Shown here: in pieces, positions 11,899 through 24,700 of the stretch
Layout of the letters: each line of letters starts with the position of its first letter
Numbering within the stretch: position 1 is the stretch's first letter
From: Sipunculus nudus
Taxonomy: Eukaryota; Annelida; Sipuncula; Golfingiida; Sipunculidae
Length of the DNA stretch: 64,000 bases
Assembly (NCBI GenBank): GCA_026874595.1
Contig: CM049313.1
Coordinates: 50,951,659-51,015,658 of the forward strand
Direction of reading: 5' to 3'
Notes under the pieces: generated by a model
Database searches by the model: none
What the model was told of the DNA's origin: nothing
Seen by the model: the letters and a program-made list of their open reading frames with translations, nothing else
Translations under genes and position numbers: made by a program

Positions 11899-12846
11899 TA
11901 TAAGACATCAGGCCTACTACCCCTCAGCTATCAGTATTTTGACTGACCCATTATTGCCACACCTATTGTAAAGTAGGCTGGCCTACGGCCGGGAATGTTC
12001 AGGCCTCCTCACTCTTCTGCGTGCACTTGAATGATCCAGACGTCTGGTCAGCACTATAGGTTTGGTCATTCAGACGTGTTAAGGGGCTACAGGATAACCA
12101 ACATAAGGCGAAGTTCAGTAGCCTGCGGCGACCCTTCTAGCTCCCTGTTTATAACGTGTAACTATCAGACTGGCAGTATAATATAAAGGACAGATATTTC
12201 GGCAAATGGTAATTTAAACTAAAATTCTGTGATGGTTTTTTATTTGAAAGTGCTTATTTCCACTCCCCCTGGGAGTTGAAATAAAGAATGCTTATTCCTT
12301 CATCTAAAATATAATATAAAAGTTAAATGTTAAATAGGTTTTAAGTTAAGAAAGTCATTTAGGATCGTATAGGATCGTATGAAAATATAAATGAAGATGG
12401 TTATTTGTCTTACATTTAATATCCAAATTGGTGACAACAGTCTCATTATGACTCTATTATAACATGCATCCTTTGTTTCTTTGTGGTTCTAGTTTTTCTA
12501 AGATAAAGTTCATCTTTTTGGCACTTCAGTCATTTCATTCAAATTGTTCTGGACAAAATCAATGGCGGGATAAACTCATGAAATAACCAACCAGAGTAGT
12601 GGGTGCTTGTCCTGTGCAACTGTCTCAACTTTACCTGTGCACTGAGCCAGCACTAGTCTTGGCATGTGGAGACAGACTCCAGACTAGCCCTACTGACGAG
12701 GTGCTTACCATCTACTGATAAGGACTGAGCCAGGAATTAAGTGTTGTCATAATATTTTTCACCCCTATTTGAGCTACTTGAGTCCCGGGGAGTGGAAATA
12801 AGGCCTGCCTTTCTATTATCTGTGGGAAAAATCCTACACAGCAAGG
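11899..12846 (-). repeat. Dispersed repeat, copy 2 (inverted relative to 4395-4795), interrupted
   Basis: Reverse-complement match of the repeat at 4395-4795. The match runs 11899 to about 12235, breaks, and resumes at about 12811-12846 with ATTATCTGTGGGAAAAATCC. The intervening segment is a separate TIR element. Divergence between copies is modest, mostly substitutions plus small indels. Confidence 0.7.
12240..12810. mobile_element. MITE nested in dispersed repeat copy 2
   Basis: About 570 bp with imperfect terminal inverted repeats: GCTTATTTCCACTCCCC near 12252 on the left and GGGGAGTGGAAATAAGGC near 12787 on the right. The flanking repeat is continuous in its uninterrupted copy at 4395, which defines the insertion independently of the TIRs. 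No coding capacity. Exact ends and target duplication are uncertain by about 10 bp. Confidence 0.65.
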
Positions 12847-13143
12847 GCGTAGGGTAGGGGGGGGGGGTGCGGTGTTTGCGTTCGCACCCCCCTCCCCCCC
12901 CCCGAACTGGTTCCAAGAAGACGATTAAGGCTACACCAAAATTGAAGAGATTGATGGTCTTTACATACACTTATGTATGCGAAACAATATTTTATACTTT
13001 TCCACTAATACGTATAAAACAAAAGGTTTATAGAATCGATAATTCCATTCGATAAAAAGGTTTTAGCCTACGGTGCTAGCTTCCCAGTGTTCATATTTAT
13101 GTGTCACAGGCCTATGTATACTTCTATATACATCGCTAGTAAA

Positions 13144-13197
<54 letters not shown>

Positions 13198-14518
13198 CTC
13201 CGTAGTTTCACCGAACTAATCGGCGGCTTTCATACGTTTAGCAAGGTGCATTTTTCCTAGATGTTTTGGGTCAAACTGTGGTCGCATAACGCTTTACAAT
13301 CACAGGTGAAAGTTTATAATCAAGATAATGTTGCTAAGAGTTTCTAAGTTTGTTTTTGTCGTATATATAAATTGTTCAGTATTTTTTGCCCATCAAATCC
13401 CTTAATTACAGTAGCATACTCAGCATTAATATGATTGAGGGTGCTATTTCGCTTGAAATATATTTTAAATATTCAACTAGGAGGAACCAGCAGGCGAATT
13501 TTTTGTTGTTTGCAGATAAAATTAGATCGAAAAAATGAAACTACGTGAACGTATACATGACGAGTGGCAACAGGACCGAAGGGCGACACGTTTTTAAGAC
13601 GCATACATTAGGTCCCCTAAAAAATTTAAAGTTTCGATGTGTCAGTCTTTTATGGCAGAAGAAGTCCAGGTATATATAATGTTAAAGGCAGGGTTCAACA
13701 ATCGAGCAGAAAAACACCACGTGCTTGAGAACATGTAAATCAATAAAATCGTTATATATACCTCACATAAAACCGGAGGTCCTTGAAAATTAGTTTGCTA
13801 TTTATTCACTGATATTCTAGATCTTTTAATTATCAATTCACCAGGTATGGTATTCTGTTTTCTGTGAAATCGCTTTATGAAATTCAACCATTGGAAGATC
13901 CAAATTGTTGTGTGCTGAATGTATTCCCTCGCCAGTAAATAGAAATAAAATCAATGAAAACCCTTTTTTCTTTTATAATCAAAATGTTATATCACAATGG
14001 ATTCAAAGGCAAAATTTTATTATTATATATAGAAATTTTAAAATATTCCCATTGATTTTATTAAACAAGGGCATGTCGTATTATACGTAAAAATTATATA
14101 GGCCTACGCAACTGCTTGGGCTTGTTCTCATCATAGTTTTATTAGCCACGGGAGACTAGAATTGATATCAAGAAAAATGTTTAGTAAAGAAAAGAGCAAT
14201 AGAGTTGCTACTTTTAATATAGGTGAAGCAGGTCAGTTTACCGACTGATCTTTACATCTATGTGCATGAAAGAAACTGATGGAATAAAGCATAAAGCTGT
14301 TCTCTTTATAAACACAATAAAGCATGCGTGCGTATATAACTTTATATAATATAATATACTAAAATATAATATATTATATTATATATAGGCACATCATATT
14401 ATATATAGGCCTATATATGTATATTCATTTGTGTGCATGTTAAAAAAAACGGTCTTGGTTAAGAGTCCGAAATGTGCTCGAACGCACCACCCCGTGCCAA
14501 AACCACGCTACGCCCCTG
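12844..14518. mobile_element. Candidate hAT-type non-autonomous element
   Basis: Left end CAAGGGCGTAGGG at 12844 and right end CACGCTACGCCCCTG at 14518 form an imperfect 15-bp inverted pair with the CAGNG-type terminus of hAT elements. Homopolymer G/C tracts lie just inside the left end (12857-12865, 12886-12903). The interior is AT-rich with a (TA)n run at about 13149-13194 and no transposase. CACAG abuts both ends, but hAT elements normally duplicate 8 bp, so the pairing is tentative. Confidence 0.35.
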
Positions 14519-14520
14519 CA

Positions 14521-15291
14521 CAGTGGCGGATCCAAGGGGGGGGGGGGCACAGGGGGCGATCGCACCCCCCCCCCCTAGAATTTTTTCAGGCCCATGAAAA
14601 CTGCAAACTGTATCAAGGTTTTCTGGGAAAAGGTACTTTTTTACCTTGCCTTTATTAACTTCTTGACAGTGAAATATTACATCAAGAATTCAGGATAATC
14701 AGCACTGCATTAAACACACACGGAACAAACAGTACAAACAACTTGTCACATGAGTAAATGCCCAAGGAATAAAGTCTTATATCTCCGATACTGTGTCCAC
14801 TTAAAGCTAGTCCTTGTACTGGCAGCGCTGGAAGATAAAGCCCAATACAACAGTGTCAGGACCATTCGTATTCCAGCAAGTCATGAGGTATTACAAGGTG
14901 ACAAATGGTTAACTTTTAGAACTTTTCAGACAAACTGAAGAGATTAAGGCCTATATTCTAAAACGTCTGCTTTGTTTCCAATTTATCAGAAACAAAAAAA
15001 GTCTGGTTTAAGTGCCCGAAAATGCTCAAATTTAATTTCTTAATCATCATATCTTCAAAAAATGTCCTCACTGTGTGAGGGGATAACCCCTCCCACACCC
15101 TCAATACAACAAACAGAAGTGCCCGAAAATGCTCAAATTTGACTTCTCAATCATCATATCTTCAAAAAATTTCCTCACCGTGTGAGGGGGACACACCTTC
15201 CCCCCCGCGGGCGCTACGCGCCCTCGTCCACCATGCAAGCTAGAATCTGAGCCGTTGCCCCCCCTAACAGTTTGTTCTGGATCCGCCACTG
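14521..15291. mobile_element. hAT-type MITE (CAGTGGCGGATCCA ends)
   Basis: The terminal inverted repeat CAGTGGCGGATCCA is perfect at 14521 and, reversed, at 15291. The CAGNG start is typical of hAT. Poly-G (about 14536-14547) and poly-C (about 14567-14577) tracts follow the left end. Inside, a segment of about 108 bp beginning AGTGCCCGAAAATGCTCAAA is duplicated in tandem (about 15010 and 15118). No intact protein. Relatives with the same end sequence lie at 18392-18587 and 54840. Confidence 0.65.
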
Positions 15292-15583
15292 CTACACCTG
15301 TCCTTGGTTGTTGACGGAGAGGAGCAGAGCGGATCGGAATCACACGTCTTGGGCCGAGACAACACCTGTCCTAGCGAGCCGGCGTGTTTGTGTCAGCCAG
15401 CGTAGTGCATGTGTTGCATAATGTCCGAGAAATAAAGGATTTCAAAATAAAAAAAATGAATTTAGATATCATTTATTTGAAAACAAAAGCATTGACTGTA
15501 AAAGTGGTTTGCTGTCTATGCTTACTTGTAATTAGATCTACTAGTGGCCTACAAAAATTCGCTTAATTTGACTTTGTTGTGAA

Positions 15584-15827
15584 ATTGTAAGTTTTTAATT
15601 TATAGCGTTAACCGATAGCAGAAAAATATTTAAGCTTCGGAACTTATATCATTTAAGCAGGCAGACACCCTTCACTCTTACAATAATAAATTTCCGCCTA
15701 GCGACATTGTAAGTTTTTAATTTATAGCGTTAACCGATAGCAGAAAAATATTTAAGCTTCGGAACTTATATCATTTAAGCAGGCAGACACCCTTCACTCT
15801 TACAATAATAAATTTCCGCCTAGCGAC
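15584..15827. repeat. Perfect two-copy 122-bp tandem duplication
   Basis: Unit 1 is 15584-15705 and unit 2 is 15706-15827. They appear identical base for base, each starting ATTGTAAGTTTTTAATTTAT and ending CGCCTAGCGAC. It lies 185-430 bp upstream of the MRG15 start codon. Perfect identity implies a recent event or an assembly artefact. Confidence 0.9.
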
Positions 15828-16011
15828 ACATCGGTAGTTGTCAGAGTTGTTAAGTCGAAAATTTATCGGGCCGACTTTGCTGTTACTCAACAAATCGCTG
15901 TACTATTTTACTGTTTTCTGAATATCCGGTATAATCTGGTGGCGCTTGTTTTGTGCATCAAAATACCGTCGATTGTTCTTTCAAGGCGACTTGGAGTGAA
16001 CCACCGTAGAG
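15828..16011 (+). promoter_or_regulatory. MRG15 5' UTR and proximal promoter (presumed)
   Basis: This is the sequence directly upstream of the MRG15 ATG and downstream of the 122-bp duplication. No TATA box at a clear position was found. The context before the ATG (CCGTAGAG) has a purine at -3, consistent with initiation at 16012. Confidence 0.4.
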
Positions 16012-16039
16012 ATGCCCCCGAAAATGAAATTTCAAGAGG
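16012..16039 (+). CDS. MORF4L1: MRG15 coding exon 1 (start codon)
   Basis: ATG plus eight codons and one base (MPPKMKFQE, then G split). It ends at the donor GTAACT in phase 1, which joins exactly to the GA opening exon 2 to restore the family motif FQEGEKVLCF. The start was chosen because the MxPK...KFQEGE pattern is the invariant family N-terminus and no in-frame upstream ATG is nearby. Too short to appear as an open frame by itself. Confidence 0.88.
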
Positions 16040-18026
16040 GTAACTCAATCCAAGTTCTTTAAGTTTCATAATACCTTGTTTAATTTCCCTGACTAGGCGA
16101 CAACAGTGAACATGGTGTGGGACTGTGAGTATGACTGTGACTGAGTGTGAGTCCCCCACAGGCTAAACGTTTCCCCCCTCCTCCCGTACTACTTTAAAAT
16201 GCGGGCCTAACAACCATGAAGTCATGCATACTGCTGCTTGCATCTTAATTTTTCTACTTATTTTTATCTGCCTTACTTGCATCATAACATCCATCTGTAT
16301 ACACTCATCGATACAGTGGGTGAGTAATCCTATAGTTGCTCTGAAGCCCACGTTCTATAGTGGCCCCCCCCCTATTATCCCCTCCCAACGAAGTTGCAGG
16401 GTGGGATATAGTTAAGCCTCCATTTGTGTGTCCATCTGTCACTCTGTCCATTCGGGATTGACTTGTGGATTGATTTCAAGCCAAACCATTCCACTTAAAA
16501 CTTTCATCCATCACACATGGCTCACCCACACATGAATGAAGAACCCTATAGATTTTGAGTTCACAGGGTCAAAGGTCAAGGTCTCAGGAGCCACTTGAAA
16601 AAGCTTATGGACTTTTTTTTAGCCAAACTGTTTCACCAACACATATCATCTTACGGCATGGCCAAATTTCAAATTTGGATAACTCATTTTCTGTTTACCC
16701 AATTAAGTAATTGGATAACCCATTTTGTTTGATTAACCCATTCTATGTTTCAGATCACATCAACTCGGAACATAAAATTCACTGAACATCAAAATGCAAA
16801 TATGTGATTGAGCCAGTGATTGTTTTTACTTAAATTTAGAAATTAAGATTCAATAAAAAAACATATATGTCACGGTTTTCTTACATAACATGTATCAGTA
16901 CCCACCCCATTTGTGTAACTCTAAAGTATGCTGATAAAGTAACAGTTGGTGTTATTTAAAATTGAAAAGAGCTATATGTAAAACGTGCACCATTGTTAAA
17001 AGCAAATCCGACAGATGAAAGCTGCCTCCCCCATGCCTTAACAATTTGTAAAAATGCTAAAAATTAAGACCATTTGCACTTTTTTTTTATTAAATTTCAA
17101 ATAAAGTTCATTTGAAGAGCAACAAATTTACATGTTTAGGCTTTTAATTCTGTTCGCATGCATTTTAGTTGTCTAAATTTAAAAAACATTATGTTAACAA
17201 CATATTCTGTGTTAAAAAAAAATTGTTCAATGACACTTTTTTTAAAATTATTGTACCACTTGTTAACAAACTTTTCTCTCTGATTTATTATTTGAAATTA
17301 TATGTTATAAAATGAAGTCATTTGAAATAAAATGATGTTGGCCAGTGGGGTACATGTAGTCAAAGTGGCTTGTCATTGTCATAATTCTAAAAAAAAAATG
17401 ATAATGTTAAAAAAAACGTACAATCCAAATAGGATATTTGATATTTTTGCTATTATAAGTTTTTATAATCATAGACTGTGGTGGTTATTGCACCCACTAC
17501 ATTGAAATATCACTTGTTCTATGTCACTTCTTTGGAGTGTTTTTGAAAATGATCTTGCCCTGTGAGTGACGGTGAGGGCAAAATTTATCTGAAAAAAATC
17601 ATATGGGAATGCATACAATCTCATGCAACTGCTGATTTTCATGGGAAATTAAAGCGAGGGAATTTGTCATTGTAACAAAGTTCATAAGTACAGCATATAA
17701 GAACAACCCAGTTTCTTTTGGCTATTCCATCACAACCCCCTGTACAGCGGTCTTGATACCATATAATACCGAGGGATTAAAGCATATCATTGCAAGCCAT
17801 AGACTGCTACCCCACTCTTTTATGCTGTAAATTGGATACAATAAATATGCGGTTAAGCCAGGGTTGTTAAGTTTTTCCCAGTGCGGTATCTACCAGCTGG
17901 TAAATACCGATATTTACCGCCTTTGGAAAAACCTCTCAAAGTGGGAAAAACTGGGGAAAACCTCTAATAATCTTATAAAAGGATAGACCACCAGATATCT
18001 GACTGAATTAAAAGGAAATATCATCT

Positions 18027-18084
<58 letters not shown>

Positions 18085-18301
18085 AACAAACATACTCAAA
18101 TTGAATCACAAAACCTAACTAGTTGTATGAGCCCTACATGACTAGCATGGCTTCTTCACATTTCTGTACCACCAAGATTAACTCGGCTTGATTAGGTTAA
18201 CATGCTTGATTACTTTTGTCAGCTCACCTACTAAAGTTTATGTTGCAGTTAATTGGTAATTAAGTAATAGTAATGCACTAGTATGAGTTGTGGAAATAGT
18301 G

Positions 18302-18369
<68 letters not shown>

Positions 18370-18584
18370 TATATATATATTTATAAATATACAGAAGCGG
18401 GTCCAGGGGGGGTCCAGGGGGTCCGGACCCCCCCTTTTTCACCCGAAGCAACCTTTTTTAAGGGGTTTTAGACGTAATTTTTTGGCCTGGACCCCCCCCT
18501 TTTACAGACGTGATGACCTTTTTTTTAAGGATTTTCATTAGTCCTGGGTTTGACCCCCCCTTTTCCTTAATCCTGGATCCGCCC

Positions 18585-18629
<45 letters not shown>

Positions 18630-18701
18630 ATATATATATAAATACAATATAGATATTCATCACATGTGGATATATATATGCATTTATGTATATATGTATG
18701 A

Positions 18702-18752
<51 letters not shown>

Positions 18753-21700
18753 TAATATAATTTCAACATGCAACATTAAACAGAATTAATTAACTTTACA
18801 TCATTATACTCTCTCAAAAATTTTGATCAGGCATTTTCCCCAGTAATTCGTGTTACTAACCAGTTTTCCCCAGTTATTCCCAATTAATCCCGGGTTTTTC
18901 TCACTGTGTGGGAAAAACTTGTTTTTCCCGGGAAAAATAACAACCCTTGGTTAAGCCCCATTGTTCTGCATGCAAAGGGTTCACTTTGGTTAAATTGAAC
19001 ACAAAGTGACTGGTTTAGTTGAAAAAATATATTCTGATTTTTATAGATTTAGTCCAGGAAATTAAGTTGAACAATAAATCGTTCATCCTGTATCCAGTTT
19101 AGGTAACCTCCAGGCAAACGAAAGGATCTTTCCCCCAGTTTGGCCATGCCTGATCTTGCTCACATGGCTCTTCCCACCCATAAATGAAGGACCTTATTGA
19201 GTTTGAGGTCAAAGGTCAAGGCCACAGAACTAACCTCATTTTCACACTGTGTAATACACCCAATTTAATAATTCTCAATACGAGGGGATGCTCCGCTCTG
19301 CGTTGCCCTTGTTCTTTATGAAATAATAGCGTAATGAGTCATATTATACCCCCACAGCCTTGCTTTATGAAATAATCATGTGCACCCCCTCATGATCAGA
19401 CAGACATGGTTAATGATAGTCAAAATAGATTTGACATCATTTGTTATTTGTTTTCCAGGTATTGATGTTTATTTTTTACTTCCTTACTCAAATTATTGTT
19501 TACACTGGTTTAACAGAGATATATTGTAATGTCGGGCCCCCCTTTGTTTCTATCTTATTGACCTCCTATGATATTAAAGCTGTTTTACTATGATATTAAG
19601 CTGGTGTTTTTGCAAATGTTGTTTCATTTTGTTTACACCTTGCCAGCACACTGCCCATGCACATGTGCTGTCAGTGCTTAAATAAAATAAATACAGTGGA
19701 ACCTCTCCTAGTGGGCACCTCTATAAAGTGGGCACCTCTATAAAGTGGGCACTTTTGGACAGTCCCGTTTTTTTTTTTTTTTTTTATTATTATGTTTAGC
19801 TAATATGGGCACCTCTATATTCTGTAAAGTGGGCAGTTTCCAGAGCTAATGTGGGCACTTCACGGATTTTCGAGGTTGAACTATCTTCTTACAGCAACTT
19901 TGTAAGCCGTCTTATAGCACTTTTAAAGTTATAAGATAATATTAATTCTTAATTTTTTAACAACAATATTAATAAAATTTAATTATAATTATAATAATCA
20001 AAACAAATGAATCAAATTCAGAGGTGTACAAGCGAACATTGCATAATAATGATTATACTTAACTCAAGACTTAGCTTGGGATGCGTGCATTAATATGCCT
20101 GCACCGGCTCAAGTCAGAGATCACCCCAGACTAGATGCCCCTGTGCTAATTAATTAATATTTGTTTGTTTGGCTACCAAGAGTGGAAGGAAGCCCTGCTC
20201 ATTCATCCAATTAATACTCTGTGATAATGTGACACAGCTACATGTCCCTCCTGCCCATCACAGGTAGTCAGGTAGATGCCCACCAAACCAGGGCAGTGTT
20301 TATTAAACAGTTGTTACATAACATTTCATACTGTTAAAATGGTGTTCAATCGAGACTCTCTAAAAGCAAATGCAAAGCTACAATGTGCACTTTGCTCCAA
20401 ACAATCTACAATCACAGACTTTCTCACCAAGCATAAGAATTGTGACAAATTAACACATTCATTCAAAGTGTATCACACACTTTAATTGTTTAATGGATTT
20501 CCAGTGACTGGATTAATGTTTGTGTCTTACTTTTCTTGTCTACTTGATATAGAATGTTTTCTGAAGATGATAGTATTTAGATTAGTGACGCACTGTCTTT
20601 GCCTTTTCACTTGTGTATTTTTTTATAAGAAAATCACTAGTTTTCAAAGAATATATCATTAAGGATTATTACTTCCCATGGTAATGCTAAATACCGCATG
20701 CTGCTTTGCCATTTTGTGCTTATAAAATATTTAAAAAAATGAATTATAGACTTATAGACCATCTCCACGCAGCTTTGTTTTATTGTGCTTTTTTGTACTT
20801 TTATGTAATAAAACACATATTTTCTAACAAATGTCTTGAAAATTAAAAATAAATTGTCACTGAAAACTTTTTAGTAAATAAAAAGATGATTCATGAAATA
20901 AGTTAATTTAGTAATCTCAAAACATGAGTAATTATAGCAATATATCTTACTAGGGGGCAGCACTCATTACCTCCATATAGTGGGCACCTCTTTAAAGTGG
21001 GCACTTTGGTCTAGTCCCAAGGTTGCCCAAATTATAGAGGTTCGACTGTATTGCCTAACAGATACTGTATATGGGGATAATAGGTGACCTGTTCCCATCT
21101 GGATGCAGACTATGATAAAACAATTTATTAACTGTAGCTGCTGAAGAATTTCCAGACTTATTTCATCAGAACTGACATGTTAGTTTAATATATTTGCAGG
21201 AGAAAAGGTCTTGTGTTTTCATGGTCCCCTACTTTATGAAGCAAAGGTAAGATTTGTCCATACACTTTTTAACCCATAAAGAACCTGAAATTAACTTATT
21301 TCTGTTGTTTCATCACATTGTCAGTTCCTGAACTAGAGGCATATTGGTCTATCCTAACAAAACTTAATTTGATCAAAAACTGAAGCATACAAAATACCCC
21401 TGAACAACACTTGGGGCTAGCATGATTTAGCTGATGATATTGTGAACTATGCAGTTACCGATTGCTTTAACAGGAATAAAACAACCAAGTACAATTTTCA
21501 TAAACAGCAAATGGAGTCAACTTGTAGTATATTTTAAAACTGTTGTGTGGAAAACATTGCAGTAAGGATATAAAGAGCCTGTTAGCATATTTTTCCACAA
21601 ATTGAATAACTTTTCACATCACAGATTGCATATTTGCTTTCATCCCTATTAGATTTTGTTATCATATTGTTACAGATGTATCTTGCATTGTATGCAGCAC

Positions 21701-24700
21701 ATGTGTATGTGCAGCACTAGCATTGTTAGTTGCTATGGCAGCATAGCCCAGCCCACACATGGGGTCTGACATGTAAACACAGCGGTCATGCTTGTCTGGT
21801 GCTCATCGCCTGGCTGGCCCACGTGTGAACCCTGATATGTAGAAACACTGCGTTCATTGTTCCAGATGTTTCCTGTGATGTGTTTATTATGGGTTCTTTA
21901 GATTGTTCAGGAAATGGAAAGTTCTCGGCCCATAATTTCAGCAGTTATAGATTTTCTTCAAATTTGTAACGGATTTTAATTAGTCTTCAGTTTGCCTTTG
22001 GGATTGCTATCAAACTTCACTTTTGGATTACAACAAACTGATTTTGTGATTGAACTGGACTTATATTCTCTGAGAAGATTTATGTGAACTGTTCATCTGG
22101 ATTATATGCTTTAAAGGACTTTTTGTCGCTGTGACAGTGGTGGTATCAAGGTACTGTACACTTTATTTATGTACTTGTATTGATTTACTGTTGTACTGTT
22201 GTTATACTGTGAAATTGTATTGATTTAGTGTATTGTAATGTTAGGGTTGTTTTAAGAATAAATTATAATTATTATTAACAAATTTCACGTTGCCTAGTGT
22301 TACAGAATCTAATTATTTTTTTAAGCCATGACAAAATTTATGCTTGTCACGACTACGTGATCTGTTGATATTAGGTTCCGTAACAATATTGGAAAGGGAA
22401 CTAGATTTGACCATAATCAGGGTACAAAATGAGGCCTTTCTTAAATGGTTATATGGGCAAAATTAAATGATGTTTTTCCTCTTGATATATAGTGCTAATT
22501 AGTTCCATGTGTGTCATAAAACTTGTTAGGTTTTTTGCTGAATGTACAGAGACCTGCTGCTTATTGTGATAACTTATTTGAATTGTGTGCTTGGCCTTTT
22601 TGTTGCAGTGTGTAAAATCTGAAGTAAAGGAAAAGTCAGTGAAGTACTTCATTCATTACAGTGGCTGGAACAAAAAGTAAGTCCTTGGTGAATATTTTGT
22701 ACCATTCTCAACAGAAAAGCAGTTTTCATTTATACCACTCTATTTGGAGTGTTTCTAGTTCAGCAATAGAACAATTATTTGTTAAGTTTTAGCATAAATA
22801 ATGGAATTATATTTATTTTGTATATGTGCTTGGGTGTAATGATAAAAAACAAATCAGGTTCAACTTTTGTGATTAAAAAATGTTATTTTAACTGCACATT
22901 GTTATTTTAACATAATATCATATGACTTGGGCAAGTAAATACTTGACAGCATCTAAGTCTGATCTAGTCCTGGGTGGAATGACCAGCCAGATGAAAGACT
23001 CCTACATTCAGTGGTGTTTTTTGCTCTGTAATTTCAAAATAAAAAAAGTGAATGAGGCCTTTTTTCTTGGTGAATACATACATTGTAGAACAAGAGTTCT
23101 TTTGATTGACTCTGTATTTATTGCTGTTGCTGAATATTCCAAGCGAAAATACACACCTTTTACAGGTTACATTTGGGATTTTCTTACCTTCCTTACCAAC
23201 TATCTTCTTTTTCAAAGATGTTGAGACACAAAGCTATGAATAATAAGAAAACAGGATATAAAATTATTTAAAATCTCATTATATGTTTCTTTTGTTTACA
23301 GCTGGGATGAGTGGGTACCAGAAAGCCGGGTTCTTAAGTTCAATGACCAGAGCTTACAGAAGCAAAGGGAGCTGCAAAAGGCACACCAGTAAGTATTTTT
23401 CTCACTTATCATTAAGCTGATAAGCTCTGGGGTCAGCAAGAACTGGGTCCTGGCGTAACAGTGATAAGTTATCATGTAAGAGATTATAATCCTAGAAATG
23501 GTCAAAACTTTACAGTAATAGTGAAATGTATGATGACCACAAAATAACTGTACTGCTTCTGTGGGTCCTTTGTATTGTTTTTTATTCCATTTATTGCCAG
23601 GTGATGTGAGGTTGAAATTTTTACCCAAGGAGGTTGGTGATTGTCCCCCGCTTCTTTTGAAAGAATGGGAGACATAGATTTAGGTTTGTATAGCTGTCCC
23701 TCCGTCTGTCTGTCAGTGTATTTGTCCGTCCATCAGGTTTTCATTTCAGTGTGATAACTTTCCTAAATTTTATTAGATTTCATTCAAATTAGAGTAAGTG
23801 ATTGCTCTCATGCTTACCTTGGTTGCGAGTGGTTTTGGAGTCTCTGTCTACAAGATAATAATACAATATGATTTTTCATTTTTAGCTCAGCTGACTTTCA
23901 GTCATGCTGGGCTATAGCGATGGGTCTTTGTCCGTCGTCCTTCCGTCTGTCCGTCCGGCCGTCTGGCCGGCTGTCCTGCCGGCCGTCTGTCCGTTAGCAG
24001 GGCACAAATCGTAACCATAGGGGCTAGGGCCATGAACCCTATGCAGTCTTAGAGGTTATAAAAAGATCTCCTTGCAAAGCTGAAATTAGGTCACTGCGAC
24101 CTATATTCTCGAAGTTATGGGGTGTGTTTGCACCCCCCAGAAATAACTCTTTGAGACAAAATTTTCATCCAAAACCTTCCATCTTTCACATACAGCTCAC
24201 CTACCAACAGGGGAAGAACCATAATTTTTTTTAGGTCAAAAGGTCAAAGGTCAAGGTCACAGGAGCCTCTTCTTTGAAAAGCCTGTGGATGCATTTTAAG
24301 CCAACCCTTTCATCCCAAATCTTTGATCTTTCACATATAGCTAACCTACTAAGTTGGAGAAGAATCCTATAGATTTTGAGGTAACAAGGTCAAAGGTCAG
24401 GGTCACAGGATCCACTTCTTTGAAGAGGTTGTGGACACATTTCAAGCTTGACGTTTCATTCCAAACCTTCCAGCACTGATATCGCTTCTCTGCCAACAGG
24501 GGAAAAGACCTGATGATTTTGAGGTCAAAGGTCAAGTTCACAGCACCCACTTCTTGCGTGGAGTCATTTTCAGGCAAACTTTTCAATCTGTACCTTCCAT
24601 CTGTCCTTTATGGCTTACCTACCAATAAGGGAAGAAGCCTATTGATGTTGAGGTCAAAAAGTCAAAGGTCAAGGTCACAATATTTAATTGTTCTAAATGC

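Larger units (their letters stand above)
16377..19313 (+). repeat. Candidate Helentron-like repeat, family D, in MRG15 intron 1
   Basis: Starts near 16377 with ATCCCCTC, soon followed by a GTCY-rich stretch (about 16425-16465). It ends with the inverted motif GAGGGGAT (19282), a weak hairpin and CCTTGTT (19313). The core contains GGTCAAAGGTCAAGG modules seen in other copies. It encloses CA/TA microsatellites and a hAT-type MITE. The 8-bp inverted motif and weak hairpin make this the least secure of the four families. Confidence 0.4.

Noticed and set aside
18290-18769. Open frames rich in Tyr/Ile on both strands
   Set aside because: Translations of (TA)n and (CA)n microsatellites with a short MITE between them.
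22922-23224. 100-codon frame between MRG15 exons 3 and 4
   Set aside because: Lies entirely in intron 3, has no recognisable homology, and the exons splice precisely around it.
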